Origin: an uncultured Clostridium sp.
Lineage (GTDB): Bacteria; Bacillota; Clostridia; Lachnospirales; Lachnospiraceae
DNA: 64,000 nucleotides
Direction: 5' to 3'
Assembly: GCA_934438135.1 (NCBI GenBank)
Contig: CAKSBP010000001.1
Coordinates: 186,001-250,000 of the forward strand
Each line of letters begins with the position of its first letter. Position 1 is the first letter of the stretch. Of the stretch, positions 1-9,196 are shown in pieces. The notes beneath the pieces were generated by a model, which saw nothing but the letters and a program-made list of their open reading frames with translations, ran no database searches and was not told the DNA's origin. The translations under genes and the position numbers were made by a program.

Positions 1-1788
1 AATCCAAAATTGATTCTGTGGCTTTTCTGCCTGACTTACTAGAATATCTTTCCATTGTTCAAAAGATTCACTACTATCTTTACTTAGATTTTTTTCATAC
101 TCGTAGCAATGAGAAAGCTGTTTCTCCATTACTGGGCTTTCCAACATTACTTTTAAACCTTCTGTGTTATCAGAACTTAATTTACCAAGACTGAGTGTCC
201 AGCCATCACAATGTTGATTTTCTAAAATAGGATTACTACTTAAAAACTGTTCTATATCCTCTTTTGAATGAACAACCGTTCCTGTTCTATATTCAAACTG
301 TTCACGTCCAATGCATAAAGTTTTCACAATTTCCTGTACAGACAGGTTTTTATAATCTTCTGACTTAATATATGTTTTCCATGTCTCTATTTCTCTTTTT
401 AAGCTTTCTTCTGACTTAGCAGATAAGAAAAACAGTGACTCATCTTCTTTCTTATCAACTTCTGATTCTTTATTATTTGTCCATTCCTGTAAAATTACAT
501 GTGCATTTACACCACCAAAACCAAATGCACTGACTCCGGCAATTCGTTTAAAATTATTCTTCTTAAAATCCCAGTCCATATATTCTGTTGCTGGCATAAA
601 TGCTGACTGTTTAAAATCAATAATAGGATTCGTTTCTTTCAGGTTAATTGTCTTTACCAGCTTTTTATGTTTCATCATCATCAATACTTTTATGACGCCG
701 GCAATACCTGCAGCACTTCCTGTATGGCCTATATTCGTTTTAACCGAACCAATATAGCAGAACTGTTTTTTATTTGTATATTCCGAAAATGCCTGATTTA
801 AAGCTTCTATCTCAATTGGATCACCTAAACTGGTCCCTGTACCATGTGCCTCTATATAAGTTGTATTTTTCGGATTCATTCCTGCATCCTTATAGGCTTC
901 CAAAATTACTTCTTTCTGTGCACTTACCTTAGGTGCAGCAATTGTCATGGAATGTCCACAATGATTTACAGCAGATCCTTCTATCACTCCATAAATATGA
1001 TGTCCATATTTTAAAGCCGAAGAAACCGTTTCTAACAATAGAACTGCAGAACCCTCACCTTGTACAAATCCATTTGCACCTTTATCAAATGTATGGCACT
1101 TTCCATCCATGCTCATCATTCTTGACTTAGAAAAAGATATATAACGCCAAGGATGAAATGCTACGCATACACCAGCTGCTATTGCAAAATCGCTATATCC
1201 TTCCAAAATTGACTTCTTTGCTTCATGTAAGGCAACCAGGGATGATGCACATGCATTATCCAGAGTAATACTCGAACCTGTGAAACCAAAACTGTAAGAT
1301 ACTCTATTTGAAAGCATACACTCAAAGTTTCCAAGGCTTGCATAACTATCTACATCTTCTCCTCTTGTCAAAGATACCAGATTATAATCATTCCCTGTTG
1401 AACCAACATATACAGAAGTAGTATTTTCACGTAGTTTTTTCAGACCAACCCCTGAATCCTCAATACAGTGCCATACTTCTTCTAGCAGAATTCTTTGCTG
1501 GGGATCCATATTTCGCGCTTCTCTAGGTGAAATATTAAAAAATGGAGCATCAAACTCGTCGTAATTTTCAATCATTCCATCAAACATACACACATCATCG
1601 TAGCTGTTTTTTTGTTTATTTCCATTACAATGGCTATATTTACTCCATTTTTCTTCAGATATTTTTTTTACAGAATTCTTTTCATTGACAAGATTATTCC
1701 AAAAGCTGTTGTAATCATCTGCGTCTGGAAAACGGCATGCCACTCCAACAATGGCAACCTCTTTATTACCTTGTTTTATTTTCTCCAT
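1..1788 (-). CDS. Polyketide synthase, N-terminal ketosynthase (partial, runs off left edge)
   Basis: The reading frame is open from the ATG at 1788 to base 1 with no stop, so only the first 596 residues are seen. Residues about 8-430 are a full ketosynthase. The active-site Cys is about residue 180 in DNACASSLVAL, followed by the HGTGTSLGDP and NIGH histidine motifs. After it comes a KS-linker typical of trans-AT synthases (FFLSAKSEESLKREI), with no AT visible in the 160 residues that remain. It is the last gene of the pksE operon here, 16 bases after the PksH-like gene, so it probably holds the modules that receive the beta-branch. An AAGGAG site lies about 12 bases before the ATG. Later domains lie outside the window. 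Confidence 0.9.
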   Translation of the reverse strand, partial: MEKIKQGNKEVAIVGVACRFPDADDYNSFWNNLVNEKNSVKKISEEKWSKYSHCNGNKQKNSYDDVCMFDGMIENYDEFDAPFFNISPREARNMDPQQRILLEEVWHCIEDSGVGLKKLRENTTSVYVGSTGNDYNLVSLTRGEDVDSYASLGNFECMLSNRVSYSFGFTGSSITLDNACASSLVALHEAKKSILEGYSDFAIAAGVCVAFHPWRYISFSKSRMMSMDGKCHTFDKGANGFVQGEGSAVLLLETVSSALKYGHHIYGVIEGSAVNHCGHSMTIAAPKVSAQKEVILEAYKDAGMNPKNTTYIEAHGTGTSLGDPIEIEALNQAFSEYTNKKQFCYIGSVKTNIGHTGSAAGIAGVIKVLMMMKHKKLVKTINLKETNPIIDFKQSAFMPATEYMDWDFKKNNFKRIAGVSAFGFGGVNAHVILQEWTNNKESEVDKKEDESLFFLSAKSEESLKREIETWKTYIKSEDYKNLSVQEIVKTLCIGREQFEYRTGTVVHSKEDIEQFLSSNPILENQHCDGWTLSLGKLSSDNTEGLKVMLESPVMEKQLSHCYEYEKNLSKDSSESFEQWKDILVSQAEKPQNQFWI

Positions 1789-1804
1789 CCTTTATTCCGC
1801 TCCT

Positions 1805-2590
1805 TTAGATAAAATCATCTGCTTCCCACGGGAATTTTTTGTATTCAACAAAGTTTCTTATATTTTGTGTGACATCCTTTTGTGCAGAAAGAAAACTGGT
1901 CTGTGCAACTCCTAGCTCTTCTATATTCTCGTCTATAATCCAGATTTTCCTCATATATTCTTTCATACGTTTTACGGTTTTTGAACTAACTCTTCTAAGA
2001 CGTGCTGCCATCATAATGATAGTTCTATCTAAATCATCACTAAGCTCATCAATCAAATTTACTCTTTTTGCCTCTTCAGCTGAAACTGCTGCTGTAGTCA
2101 AAGTCATTTTGTATGCAGTCTGATATCCCGTCCTTCTAATTAAATAAGGAAGTACCATAGAGGGCAAAAGCCCCCATAGTGCTTCTGATAGAGTAAAGGT
2201 TGTCCTAGATGAAGCAATGACTAAATCACTAGCCGCAGCAATTCCAACGCCTCCGGCCATTACCTGTCCGTCTACTTTTGATATAATATACTTTGGATAA
2301 AGTGCAATACGTTTCAAAAGTTCTTTATATTGTATCGCAAATGCTTCACTATCGCTTCGTTCAACATCTTCTTTACTAGCAGCATATATTCCAAAATCCA
2401 TTCCCGTACAAAAAATACCATTCTGCCCTTCTAAAACAACAATCTTGTACTGTCTACTGTACTCTACTTCATCCAACACTTGATTGATTTCCTTTAGTAA
2501 AGTAAGATTGATACTATTTCTGTTTTCTATACGGTTAAACGTTATCGTTTTGATATCATCTATGTCAGATGTTAAAATTGTTTCATACAT
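1805..2590 (-). CDS. pksH: Enoyl-CoA hydratase-like dehydratase of the beta-branching cassette (PksH/ECH1 type)
   Basis: A 261-residue crotonase-fold protein. In trans-AT systems ECH1 enzymes dehydrate the HMG-ACP made by the HMG synthase. The sequence shows the ECH1-type oxyanion segments FCTGMDFGIYA (about residue 60) and GQVMAGGVGIAAASDLVIA (about 107-125), then LSEALWGLLPSMVLPYLIRR, all features I associate with PksH/CurE proteins rather than with decarboxylating ECH2. It lies 19 bases after the HMG synthase gene and directly before the KS gene. Start: ATG with AAAGGTGAT just upstream. Only one crotonase is present in the window, so the usual ECH2 partner is either beyond base 1 or embedded in a synthase. 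Confidence 0.85.
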   Translation of the reverse strand: MYETILTSDIDDIKTITFNRIENRNSINLTLLKEINQVLDEVEYSRQYKIVVLEGQNGIFCTGMDFGIYAASKEDVERSDSEAFAIQYKELLKRIALYPKYIISKVDGQVMAGGVGIAAASDLVIASSRTTFTLSEALWGLLPSMVLPYLIRRTGYQTAYKMTLTTAAVSAEEAKRVNLIDELSDDLDRTIIMMAARLRRVSSKTVKRMKEYMRKIWIIDENIEELGVAQTSFLSAQKDVTQNIRNFVEYKKFPWEADDFI

Positions 2591-2609
2591 CGTATCACCT
2601 TTTCTCTAA

Positions 2610-3842
2610 TTAGGACCATCTATATTTTCTATGGAATCCCTGAATGTTCTCAATTACTAATAAATTCTTTCCCTCAAAATGATTATCGTAAATAGAACCA
2701 AGCTGACTATAATCTGCTTCCTTATTTTGAACACCAAATCCCCATTCTGCATTGATATCCAGAATCTTATCGTATTCCTGCATATTTAAAACATACCTTG
2801 ATGCAAGTCTTTCACCAATCTGCATTTTCTGAATCTTTTTCTTTGAATCTGGTGTAACAATACCACTAAAGAATTCAGATGAACAGCCAGAACCATATGA
2901 AAACAGTCCAATTCTCTTATCTGTATCAATTTCAGCGTTTGCAACAATTCCAGCTAATGCAAGATAAACAGTTGCAGAATATACATTTCCTACTTCTGAG
3001 CAAAATGATAAGGATGGAACTACTCTGGTCTGGAAATCTGCATCAATTTCTCTGGTCTTCATACCATATAATTCACGCATCATCTTACGATGTCCACCTT
3101 TTACCATTCCTGCAAATGGTGTATGGAATGCAAGATAATCAAATGTAGTAGCAAAATCTGCTCCTTCTACTTTTTCTGCATATTTCTTATAACTATATTC
3201 AAGACAGTCAAGATAAGATAACAGAGATAAATCGGCATCTCCTGTTTCAAGATTTGCAAGAGGTCTACAGGTATCCATTACCTCATAGCTATGATAGCCA
3301 ATCGCACCAAAATCTAATTCCAGAATTTCCGGATTTTCACCAACAAGCATTGCAATAGCACCAATTCCCTGTGATGGTTCGATGTAAGTTCCTCTTGCTG
3401 TGGAATATACAACATCCGTTGCAATAACTAATGCTTTTGCACCTGGTGAAATGTGAGATGCAACAAACTCTACTGCTGTTCCAAATGCTGCTGTTCCACC
3501 AAAACATGCCTGTTTTACTTCAAATAAACGGCATGTTTTGCTGAGTCCTAAATAATCATGAATATATGTACTCATGGATTTACCAAAATCCAAACCAGAT
3601 TCACTGGATGTAACAACCAGTTCAATGCTGTTCTTTTCTTCCTCTGTCAAACTGTCAATAATTGGTTTTGCAGCATTTACACCATTTGTTACAGGATCTT
3701 CCCAAGGAAGTCCGATTGATTTTTTATACATCATCAGATTATTAAATCGGCTTAAATCTAATCCTCTTTCTTGAAATAATGTCTTTATATCGATATACGC
3801 AGAGCCACCATAAAAATTAATCGCTTCAATTCCTACTGCCAT
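2610..3842 (-). CDS. pksG: HMG-CoA synthase-like enzyme for polyketide beta-branching (PksG type)
   Basis: A 410-residue member of the 3-hydroxy-3-methylglutaryl synthase family. It is expected to add an acetyl (or similar) unit carried by the stand-alone ACP to a beta-ketoacyl-ACP intermediate. The nucleophilic Cys is C113 in EVKQACFGGTAA, and the catalytic His region reads AFHTPFAGMVKGGHRK. The length matches PksG/MupH-type proteins. The neighbours fix the role: KS-decarboxylase upstream (20-base gap) and ECH1 downstream. A primary-metabolic mevalonate HMGS is unlikely given this context. The start ATG is preceded by GGGAGGAAG. Confidence 0.92.
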   Translation of the reverse strand: MAVGIEAINFYGGSAYIDIKTLFQERGLDLSRFNNLMMYKKSIGLPWEDPVTNGVNAAKPIIDSLTEEEKNSIELVVTSSESGLDFGKSMSTYIHDYLGLSKTCRLFEVKQACFGGTAAFGTAVEFVASHISPGAKALVIATDVVYSTARGTYIEPSQGIGAIAMLVGENPEILELDFGAIGYHSYEVMDTCRPLANLETGDADLSLLSYLDCLEYSYKKYAEKVEGADFATTFDYLAFHTPFAGMVKGGHRKMMRELYGMKTREIDADFQTRVVPSLSFCSEVGNVYSATVYLALAGIVANAEIDTDKRIGLFSYGSGCSSEFFSGIVTPDSKKKIQKMQIGERLASRYVLNMQEYDKILDINAEWGFGVQNKEADYSQLGSIYDNHFEGKNLLVIENIQGFHRKYRWS

Positions 3843-3862
3843 TTTTCTTCCTCCCTTTTCTT

Positions 3863-5137
3863 CTACCTATTATTTTTTTCAATTACAATACTTGTATTAA
3901 TCCCATGAAAACCAAATGAATTACTTAATGCCTTTTCAATAATTACAGGCTCCATCATTTCTTTGGTTAATCCTAATTGATTTTCTACAGGATTCTCTAA
4001 ATTTTTATTTCCATGTACAAATCCATTTTCCAGCTGAACTGCGGTGGCAATCGCCTCAGCAATTCCTGCACTGTACATACAATGACCAATTATTCCTTTG
4101 GTTGAATTTACCATTATTTTTTCCTTTGTATCTGAAAAAACATGTTCAATTGCTTCAATCTCTGTTTTATCTCCTAATGGTGTTGAGGTTCCATGTGCAT
4201 TCACATAATCAATTTCTTCTGCTTTCAGCCCTGCATCTTTTAATGCGGCATACATAACCCGCTCTTCTGCATCAAGAGATGGCTCTGTAAATTTGCTGCC
4301 ATGCAGCAGCTGTGCTCCTCCTGTAAGGCTGCATGCTGGCATCTGTCCATCATCCAGTTTATCTGGATTAACCAGAATTATACAGGCACCTGCTTCACCT
4401 GGAATAAAACCACCATGCTTTTGATCAAATGGCCTGCTTGCTTCCTGCGGCATATTTTCAAAGCCAGCACCTCCGATTGCACTTAAATTATAAAGTCCCT
4501 GGAGTTCAAGCGGTGAAAAATTAAATACTGGACCTACTACCATACACCAGTCTGCCTGGCCTGTCCGCAAAAGCCACAATGCCTGAATTAATGCAGCATT
4601 TCCACTTGCTGATGCACCTCCGACAGTAAACCCACATCCTCTGATATCAAACAGTTCACTTAATGTTCCAATTAACTGGGTATCCATACATTGAAGCATT
4701 GCTGATGCACTGACATATTGTGGTTCATCTCCATATTTCTTAAATATTTCATACTGACTGCCGGATGATATATCATTACCGGCAGCTACAAGTGCTTTTC
4801 TTTCTGCCGGTATATTTTCAGCGTACTTTTTTGAGTTTTCCCATGCTTCCAGACAGGACATTGCCGTTACCTGAAAATACAAAGGCATTCTTCTCAAAAC
4901 ACCAAACTTTTTCATTGTAACATCATGATCTATGCTGATGTATTTTTTTAACATTTCTACACAATTAAAATTTTCTACACGAGCCCTGATATCCGTATAG
5001 GTATGCTGAGGAGATTCTGGTTCCCTGTATGAGAAATTCGATTTTCCTGATTTCAACGCTTCAGTAAATTCGTTCATATTCTGTCCAGCTGAACAAAATA
5101 TTCCCATACCTGCTATAACAGGATTCTTTTTATCCAT
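3863..5137 (-). CDS. pksF: Decarboxylating ketosynthase homologue of the beta-branching cassette (PksF type)
   Basis: A 424-residue stand-alone ketosynthase. The normal active-site Cys is replaced by Ser (S176, in TVGGASASGN), while the two His motifs HGTSTPLGDKTE and KGIIGHCMYSAG remain. In the families CurC, PksF and JamG this pattern marks enzymes that decarboxylate malonyl-ACP to acetyl-ACP and do not condense. It therefore probably makes acetyl on the ACP encoded just upstream (5150-5392) for the HMG synthase. ATG start with AGAGGTG upstream; 12 bases after the ACP gene. Confidence 0.88.
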   Translation of the reverse strand: MDKKNPVIAGMGIFCSAGQNMNEFTEALKSGKSNFSYREPESPQHTYTDIRARVENFNCVEMLKKYISIDHDVTMKKFGVLRRMPLYFQVTAMSCLEAWENSKKYAENIPAERKALVAAGNDISSGSQYEIFKKYGDEPQYVSASAMLQCMDTQLIGTLSELFDIRGCGFTVGGASASGNAALIQALWLLRTGQADWCMVVGPVFNFSPLELQGLYNLSAIGGAGFENMPQEASRPFDQKHGGFIPGEAGACIILVNPDKLDDGQMPACSLTGGAQLLHGSKFTEPSLDAEERVMYAALKDAGLKAEEIDYVNAHGTSTPLGDKTEIEAIEHVFSDTKEKIMVNSTKGIIGHCMYSAGIAEAIATAVQLENGFVHGNKNLENPVENQLGLTKEMMEPVIIEKALSNSFGFHGINTSIVIEKNNR

Positions 5138-5149
5138 TACAGCACCTCT

Positions 5150-5392
5150 TTATCCCAGCTTAGACTGTAAAATAGATGCGATTTCATCAATATTTTTTGC
5201 ATCTTTAAACTCAATCATATCGCATTTAACTCCTAATGACTCCATGCTTGCCATAATGATATCCACACGGTCTATTGAATTTGCACCTAATGATTTTAAA
5301 CTGTCTGTAATTTTAATATCTGTTCCCTCTAATTCATATAACACATCAAAAATGTTTGAAAGTATAACCTGAAAAATTTCTTCTTTACTCAT
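5150..5392 (-). CDS. acpK: Stand-alone acyl carrier protein (AcpK-type donor ACP)
   Basis: An 80-residue acyl carrier protein with the phosphopantetheine site at S39 in SLGANSIDRVD. In this gene order it should be the donor ACP that is loaded with malonyl by the AT, decarboxylated by the PksF-type KS, and used by the HMG synthase. It sits 20 bases after pksE with an AAAGGAGAAG ribosome site. No phosphopantetheinyl transferase gene is visible in the window, so the holo-ACP must be made by an enzyme coded elsewhere. Confidence 0.93.
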   Translation of the reverse strand: MSKEEIFQVILSNIFDVLYELEGTDIKITDSLKSLGANSIDRVDIIMASMESLGVKCDMIEFKDAKNIDEIASILQSKLG

Positions 5393-5412
5393 AGTATCTT
5401 CTCCTTTTGTTT

Positions 5413-7689
5413 TTATTTTCTAAAACTTTTGAATCTCTCATTTAAGAAACATGCTGCCTCTTCCAGTATAGCAATACCAATTTGATCAACATGTCTGTTT
5501 TCTCTTTTTTCAAAAGGCTTTCCTTTTGACCAGTTATTAAAGAATCCCATTGCAGAACTACATTTAATCAGATAATTTACTTTATTGGACTGATTGCCTT
5601 TGATCGCATCCATTCTGGACTTATTAAAATACCATTTAAAAATCAGCAGCATTTTATACTTTTTATTCTGTTCTGCCTGCTCTATTTCTTCATGTGAAGC
5701 AGTCTTGATTACTTCATCATAAATCTCATTAAAAGTTTTACCAAAATACCGTTCTTCTAACTGGGAAGCAAGTTTTGCATCCAGGTTTTCAATAGAATCG
5801 AAATATCTATAGGTTTCATATAATTTATTGGCTCTTGCTGGGAAAAATAATCCCTTCCTTACAACCTGACATTTTGCACCTAATTCAAATAAATTTTCTT
5901 CTGGAACATATTCTGTATCATGAATATCAATACTTTCTAGAATTTCTTTTACAGACTCACTGACAGCCGCTTCTTGGGTACATTGATTTATACTTCCTGT
6001 TCCAATGTAATCTGCTTCAGAAAGAAAAGCCGCAGCTGCTGCTTTTGGTTCTCCAATTCCTCCTGTTGTTCCTACATTGATTTCCATGTCATATCCGTAC
6101 TCTTTCGTACATTTCTGAATCATCTGTTTCACTAATGGTACCAATAAAAATCCTGCACTTGTTCCTATATGTCCTTCTGAATCACACGTAATGGTAATAC
6201 TGTCTGCCATAGGAATCTTACGGGCAGCTCTAGCTTCCTCATCTGAAATACTGCCTTCCTTTAATAATTCATCTACGAGTTTCTGCTGTGGAGGACACGC
6301 AAACAATTCTGCTATCTCAATTCTTGAAACCTTTGCTATAATATGATTTGGTACAGTTACTTTTCCATCCTTTATTTCTTTGACTCCATGAAGTCTGTAT
6401 AAAACAAGTTCCTTTGTTATACTCATATATTCAGATACTTCAATCAAATTTACCTGTTTGCTGATACATAAATCCAGAATACTGCTCTGTATTTTGGAAT
6501 TATAAGGAGAATTTGTAATATTTACTCCAATTGTACAATTAGAATTCTTCAACTGTTCTCGGACAGAATCAATATCCTGGCTTACTTCTTCTTTCGTTCG
6601 TCCTTGTGTTCCAAGTAATCCAAGCATTCCGGCATTTGCTAATGAAGCAGCCATTTTTGCAGAAGAAATACCATTATACATTGCTTCGCCAATGTAAGCA
6701 TATTTTAATCCATATTTCTTTTTGAAATCACTGCTTCCTAATGTTTCTGCACTAATCTCACTTTTTATATTTTCACTTTTTTTTTCTGAAATACTCTCTT
6801 CTTCTTCATCGTTTACGATAAGAGGTTCCGATTCTTTCTTTATTTTCACCAACATATTCGTCAAAACTGTTCCTGGCCCAATCTGACGAATATCAGATAC
6901 CCCTTTGCCCATGAGATACCTCATTGATTCAAGCCATTTTACAGAACCTGTAAGCTGCTTGTCCAGATTATTCTTTATTTCGCTATTTTTATAAGGTCTT
7001 GCCGTAAAGTTTGCTATAACAGGAATTTGAAGTTCATTGAACTGGCATTGATCCAGCAGAACAGAAAATTCTTTTCTTGACTCTTCCATATATCTGGAAT
7101 GAAAAGCACCACTTGTATTTAATTTAATACACCTGATTTTTTTAATATCCTTTAATTTTTCCTGTGCTTCTTCTAGATCTTCTGTTTTACCAGACATAAT
7201 GGTCTGAAATTTTGTATTAAGATTTGCCAAATCAATTGTAGTAATATTCTTTTCTTTTAACGCCTCTGACAGTTCATCATATGTTACTCCAATGGCTGCC
7301 ATCATTCCTCCATTTTTTGCTTTGGCCATCAATTCTCCACGACGCATAACAAGTCTGAGACCTGTCTCAAAATCAAATGCACCTGCTGCAAATAATGCAT
7401 TATATTCTCCTAAACTATGTCCTGCAACATAATCTGGCTTCTGGCCATTTTCCTTTAGTTCATGCAGATAAGAAAGTGCATTTACGATGTACAAAGCTGG
7501 CTGCGTATAATCTGTCTGGTCGAGCTTATTATCTTTATCTTCAAGACAAAGTTCTTCAATTGAATAGCCCAATATTTTATCTGCCTTTGCAACCATATCT
7601 TTAAATTCATTGAATAATTCTTTACCCATGCCTTTAAATTGCGATCCTTGGCCTGGAAATACAAATGCTTTTAATTCACTATTCTTCAT
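5413..7689 (-). CDS. pksE: Trans-acting acyltransferase-enoylreductase fusion (PksE type)
   Basis: A 758-residue bifunctional protein. Residues about 5-290 are an FabD-like malonyl acyltransferase, with FPGQGSQ, nucleophile S92 in AGHSLGEY and H197 in GAFHSRYM (the HS pattern goes with malonyl). Residues about 330-758 are a PfaD/FMN enoylreductase-like TIM barrel (GEAMYNGISSAKMAASLANA, then NVGTTGGIGEPKAAAAAF). This is the only AT with intact catalytic motifs in the window, so it should load all carrier proteins here in trans. The frame continues upstream to 7743, but the ATG at 7689 has a well-placed AGGAAAG site and begins exactly at the domain, so I chose it. First gene of the second transcription unit. 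Confidence 0.93.
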   Translation of the reverse strand: MKNSELKAFVFPGQGSQFKGMGKELFNEFKDMVAKADKILGYSIEELCLEDKDNKLDQTDYTQPALYIVNALSYLHELKENGQKPDYVAGHSLGEYNALFAAGAFDFETGLRLVMRRGELMAKAKNGGMMAAIGVTYDELSEALKEKNITTIDLANLNTKFQTIMSGKTEDLEEAQEKLKDIKKIRCIKLNTSGAFHSRYMEESRKEFSVLLDQCQFNELQIPVIANFTARPYKNSEIKNNLDKQLTGSVKWLESMRYLMGKGVSDIRQIGPGTVLTNMLVKIKKESEPLIVNDEEEESISEKKSENIKSEISAETLGSSDFKKKYGLKYAYIGEAMYNGISSAKMAASLANAGMLGLLGTQGRTKEEVSQDIDSVREQLKNSNCTIGVNITNSPYNSKIQSSILDLCISKQVNLIEVSEYMSITKELVLYRLHGVKEIKDGKVTVPNHIIAKVSRIEIAELFACPPQQKLVDELLKEGSISDEEARAARKIPMADSITITCDSEGHIGTSAGFLLVPLVKQMIQKCTKEYGYDMEINVGTTGGIGEPKAAAAAFLSEADYIGTGSINQCTQEAAVSESVKEILESIDIHDTEYVPEENLFELGAKCQVVRKGLFFPARANKLYETYRYFDSIENLDAKLASQLEERYFGKTFNEIYDEVIKTASHEEIEQAEQNKKYKMLLIFKWYFNKSRMDAIKGNQSNKVNYLIKCSSAMGFFNNWSKGKPFEKRENRHVDQIGIAILEEAACFLNERFKSFRK

Positions 7690-7781
7690 AATTTCTTTCC
7701 TCACATTACTGAACAGCTGCTTTTCACAATAACTGAAATACACCTGTAATTAATTAGTTCCATTGTATAATTACTTAGTCT

Positions 7782-7810
7782 ATTATAAATATAAAACTAA
7801 TCTTTCAGAT
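7782..7810 (-). promoter_or_regulatory. Probable promoter of the pksE operon, with inverted repeat over the -35 region
   Basis: On the minus strand a perfect TATAAT lies at 7787-7782, about 90 bases before the chosen pksE start. Seventeen bases upstream the -35 position reads ATCTGA, which is poor. That position lies inside a perfect inverted repeat TAATCT-N3-AGATTA (7798-7812). A good -10 with a masked, weak -35 suggests an activator- or repressor-controlled promoter. Sequence-only call. Confidence 0.45.
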
Positions 7811-7877
7811 TAATTCGGCATAATTTGCGTCAAAATGTCTTCAAATTGTAGTTTTATGCTAACTTTCTTCGTTATAT

Positions 7878-7926
7878 AATAAAATCCTGTATAGTTAGAA
7901 TAAATCCGACTATACAGGATTTTATT
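7878..7926 (-). terminator. Strong terminator-like hairpin after the histidine kinase gene
   Basis: An 18-bp perfect stem (7878-7895 paired with 7909-7926) with a 13-base loop overlaps the kinase stop codon. On the minus strand it is followed by an AT-rich run. It separates the NRPS/regulator operon from the pksE operon. Confidence 0.7.
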
Positions 7927-9196
7927 ATTTGTCGAAAGAACAGTTTAAAACAATATAAATTTTGAACTCTTTTTCATTATTACAATATGTTACAGACCCA
8001 TCATACCGGTCTGCTATAGCCTGAATGTTCTTCATTCCTTTTCCATGAGTTTTTTTATCTTTTTTCGTAGTCAGCAGTCTGCCGGCTTTTATAAGAGGCT
8101 TTTTGTCTATACTATTCTTTGCTTTTATCATCAGCATGCTGTTTCTCTTTTTAACAGATATAAAAATATATTTATGGGCATCTTCCATTCTTTCACATGC
8201 TTCCAATGCATTGTCGATTACATTCGACAATAAAGAACAAAGATCCTCCATACGAATATCTACAAAAGGAATTCGGTCTGTATCTACTTCCATATGTATG
8301 TTCCGCTTCTCTGATTCCTGAAATTTATAATTTAAGATAGCATCTATCACAGGATTATCTGTATTTATCTTCATATCCAGAAGTTTTACTGGATTATAAA
8401 CATCTTTTAAGTAATTCGCTGCTTTCTCATATAATCCATTCTGAAGCATATGGTTTAAAAGAAAAATATGATTCTTAAAATCATGATGAATGATACTGTT
8501 TTCATTTAATAATTGTCGGAGGTTCATACTGTTTTTTCTTAATATCTGATTTATTTTCTGACTTTCATCTCGTTCTATCTTCAGATTTCGGAGTTCATCA
8601 TACATTCCCCAAAATACTGGAAACAGAATCAACAAAGTTATATACCATTTAAATAGTTCCAAATAAAACTGATTATGAACATTCCAGCAGACTTTATCAA
8701 ATAAAACTAGGCTTCCTGCTAATATCAACAGATATATGTCGGCTTTCTTTCTGTTTCTTTCAATCACCTTTTTTATCGTGTGCTGCTGTCTGGCACTAAA
8801 CCAAATTATTATGTATTGGAATACTCCCACTAGAAAGAGACAAATTTCTACTGCTATCTGATTTCTTTCTCCATTAAGAAAAGGAATCAGATAATATCTT
8901 ATTATGACAAACTGTGTCAGATAGAAAAAACAAATCTCAGAAAATTCAATATACCTAAATTTCTTATACAACAATGTCGTCGTTACAGCTATCATTAGAA
9001 ACAAAAGTAAAGGGAGCAGCATCCCTGCCAGCCTCTTATCTACTATTTGAAATAAGAAAACTGCACATATGAGGGATAAAAACTGAATAAATGCCTTATA
9101 CTTCTTGTTATCATATATAATATTAATTAGAATACATACCAGACCGCTTTCCATATAGGTATAGAATAAATTAATTTGCTGATAATCTGGATTCAT
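7925..9196 (-). CDS. AgrC-like GHKL sensor histidine kinase
   Basis: A 423-residue membrane kinase. Residues about 1-200 hold some six hydrophobic segments. Then comes a short coiled region, the H-box HHDFKNH (phospho-His about 238), the N-box NVIDNALEACER and the G-box THGKGMKNIQAIADRY. This is the peptide-quorum-sensing HPK10 class (HATPase_c_5). It overlaps the 3' end of the LytTR regulator gene by 26 bases, so the two are translationally coupled. No agrB- or agrD-like gene was found in the window, so the ligand is unknown. Being embedded between the two synthase operons suggests it controls them. Confidence 0.88.
   Translation of the reverse strand: MNPDYQQINLFYTYMESGLVCILINIIYDNKKYKAFIQFLSLICAVFLFQIVDKRLAGMLLPLLLFLMIAVTTTLLYKKFRYIEFSEICFFYLTQFVIIRYYLIPFLNGERNQIAVEICLFLVGVFQYIIIWFSARQQHTIKKVIERNRKKADIYLLILAGSLVLFDKVCWNVHNQFYLELFKWYITLLILFPVFWGMYDELRNLKIERDESQKINQILRKNSMNLRQLLNENSIIHHDFKNHIFLLNHMLQNGLYEKAANYLKDVYNPVKLLDMKINTDNPVIDAILNYKFQESEKRNIHMEVDTDRIPFVDIRMEDLCSLLSNVIDNALEACERMEDAHKYIFISVKKRNSMLMIKAKNSIDKKPLIKAGRLLTTKKDKKTHGKGMKNIQAIADRYDGSVTYCNNEKEFKIYIVLNCSFDK

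Noticed and set aside
2610..3842. Mevalonate-pathway HMG-CoA synthase
   Set aside because: Context of donor ACP, KS decarboxylase and ECH1 fixes a polyketide beta-branching role.
7813..7880. Possible LytTR direct repeats before pksE
   Set aside because: AAAGTTAGC is a fair half-site, but no second copy lies at the expected 21-22 base spacing.
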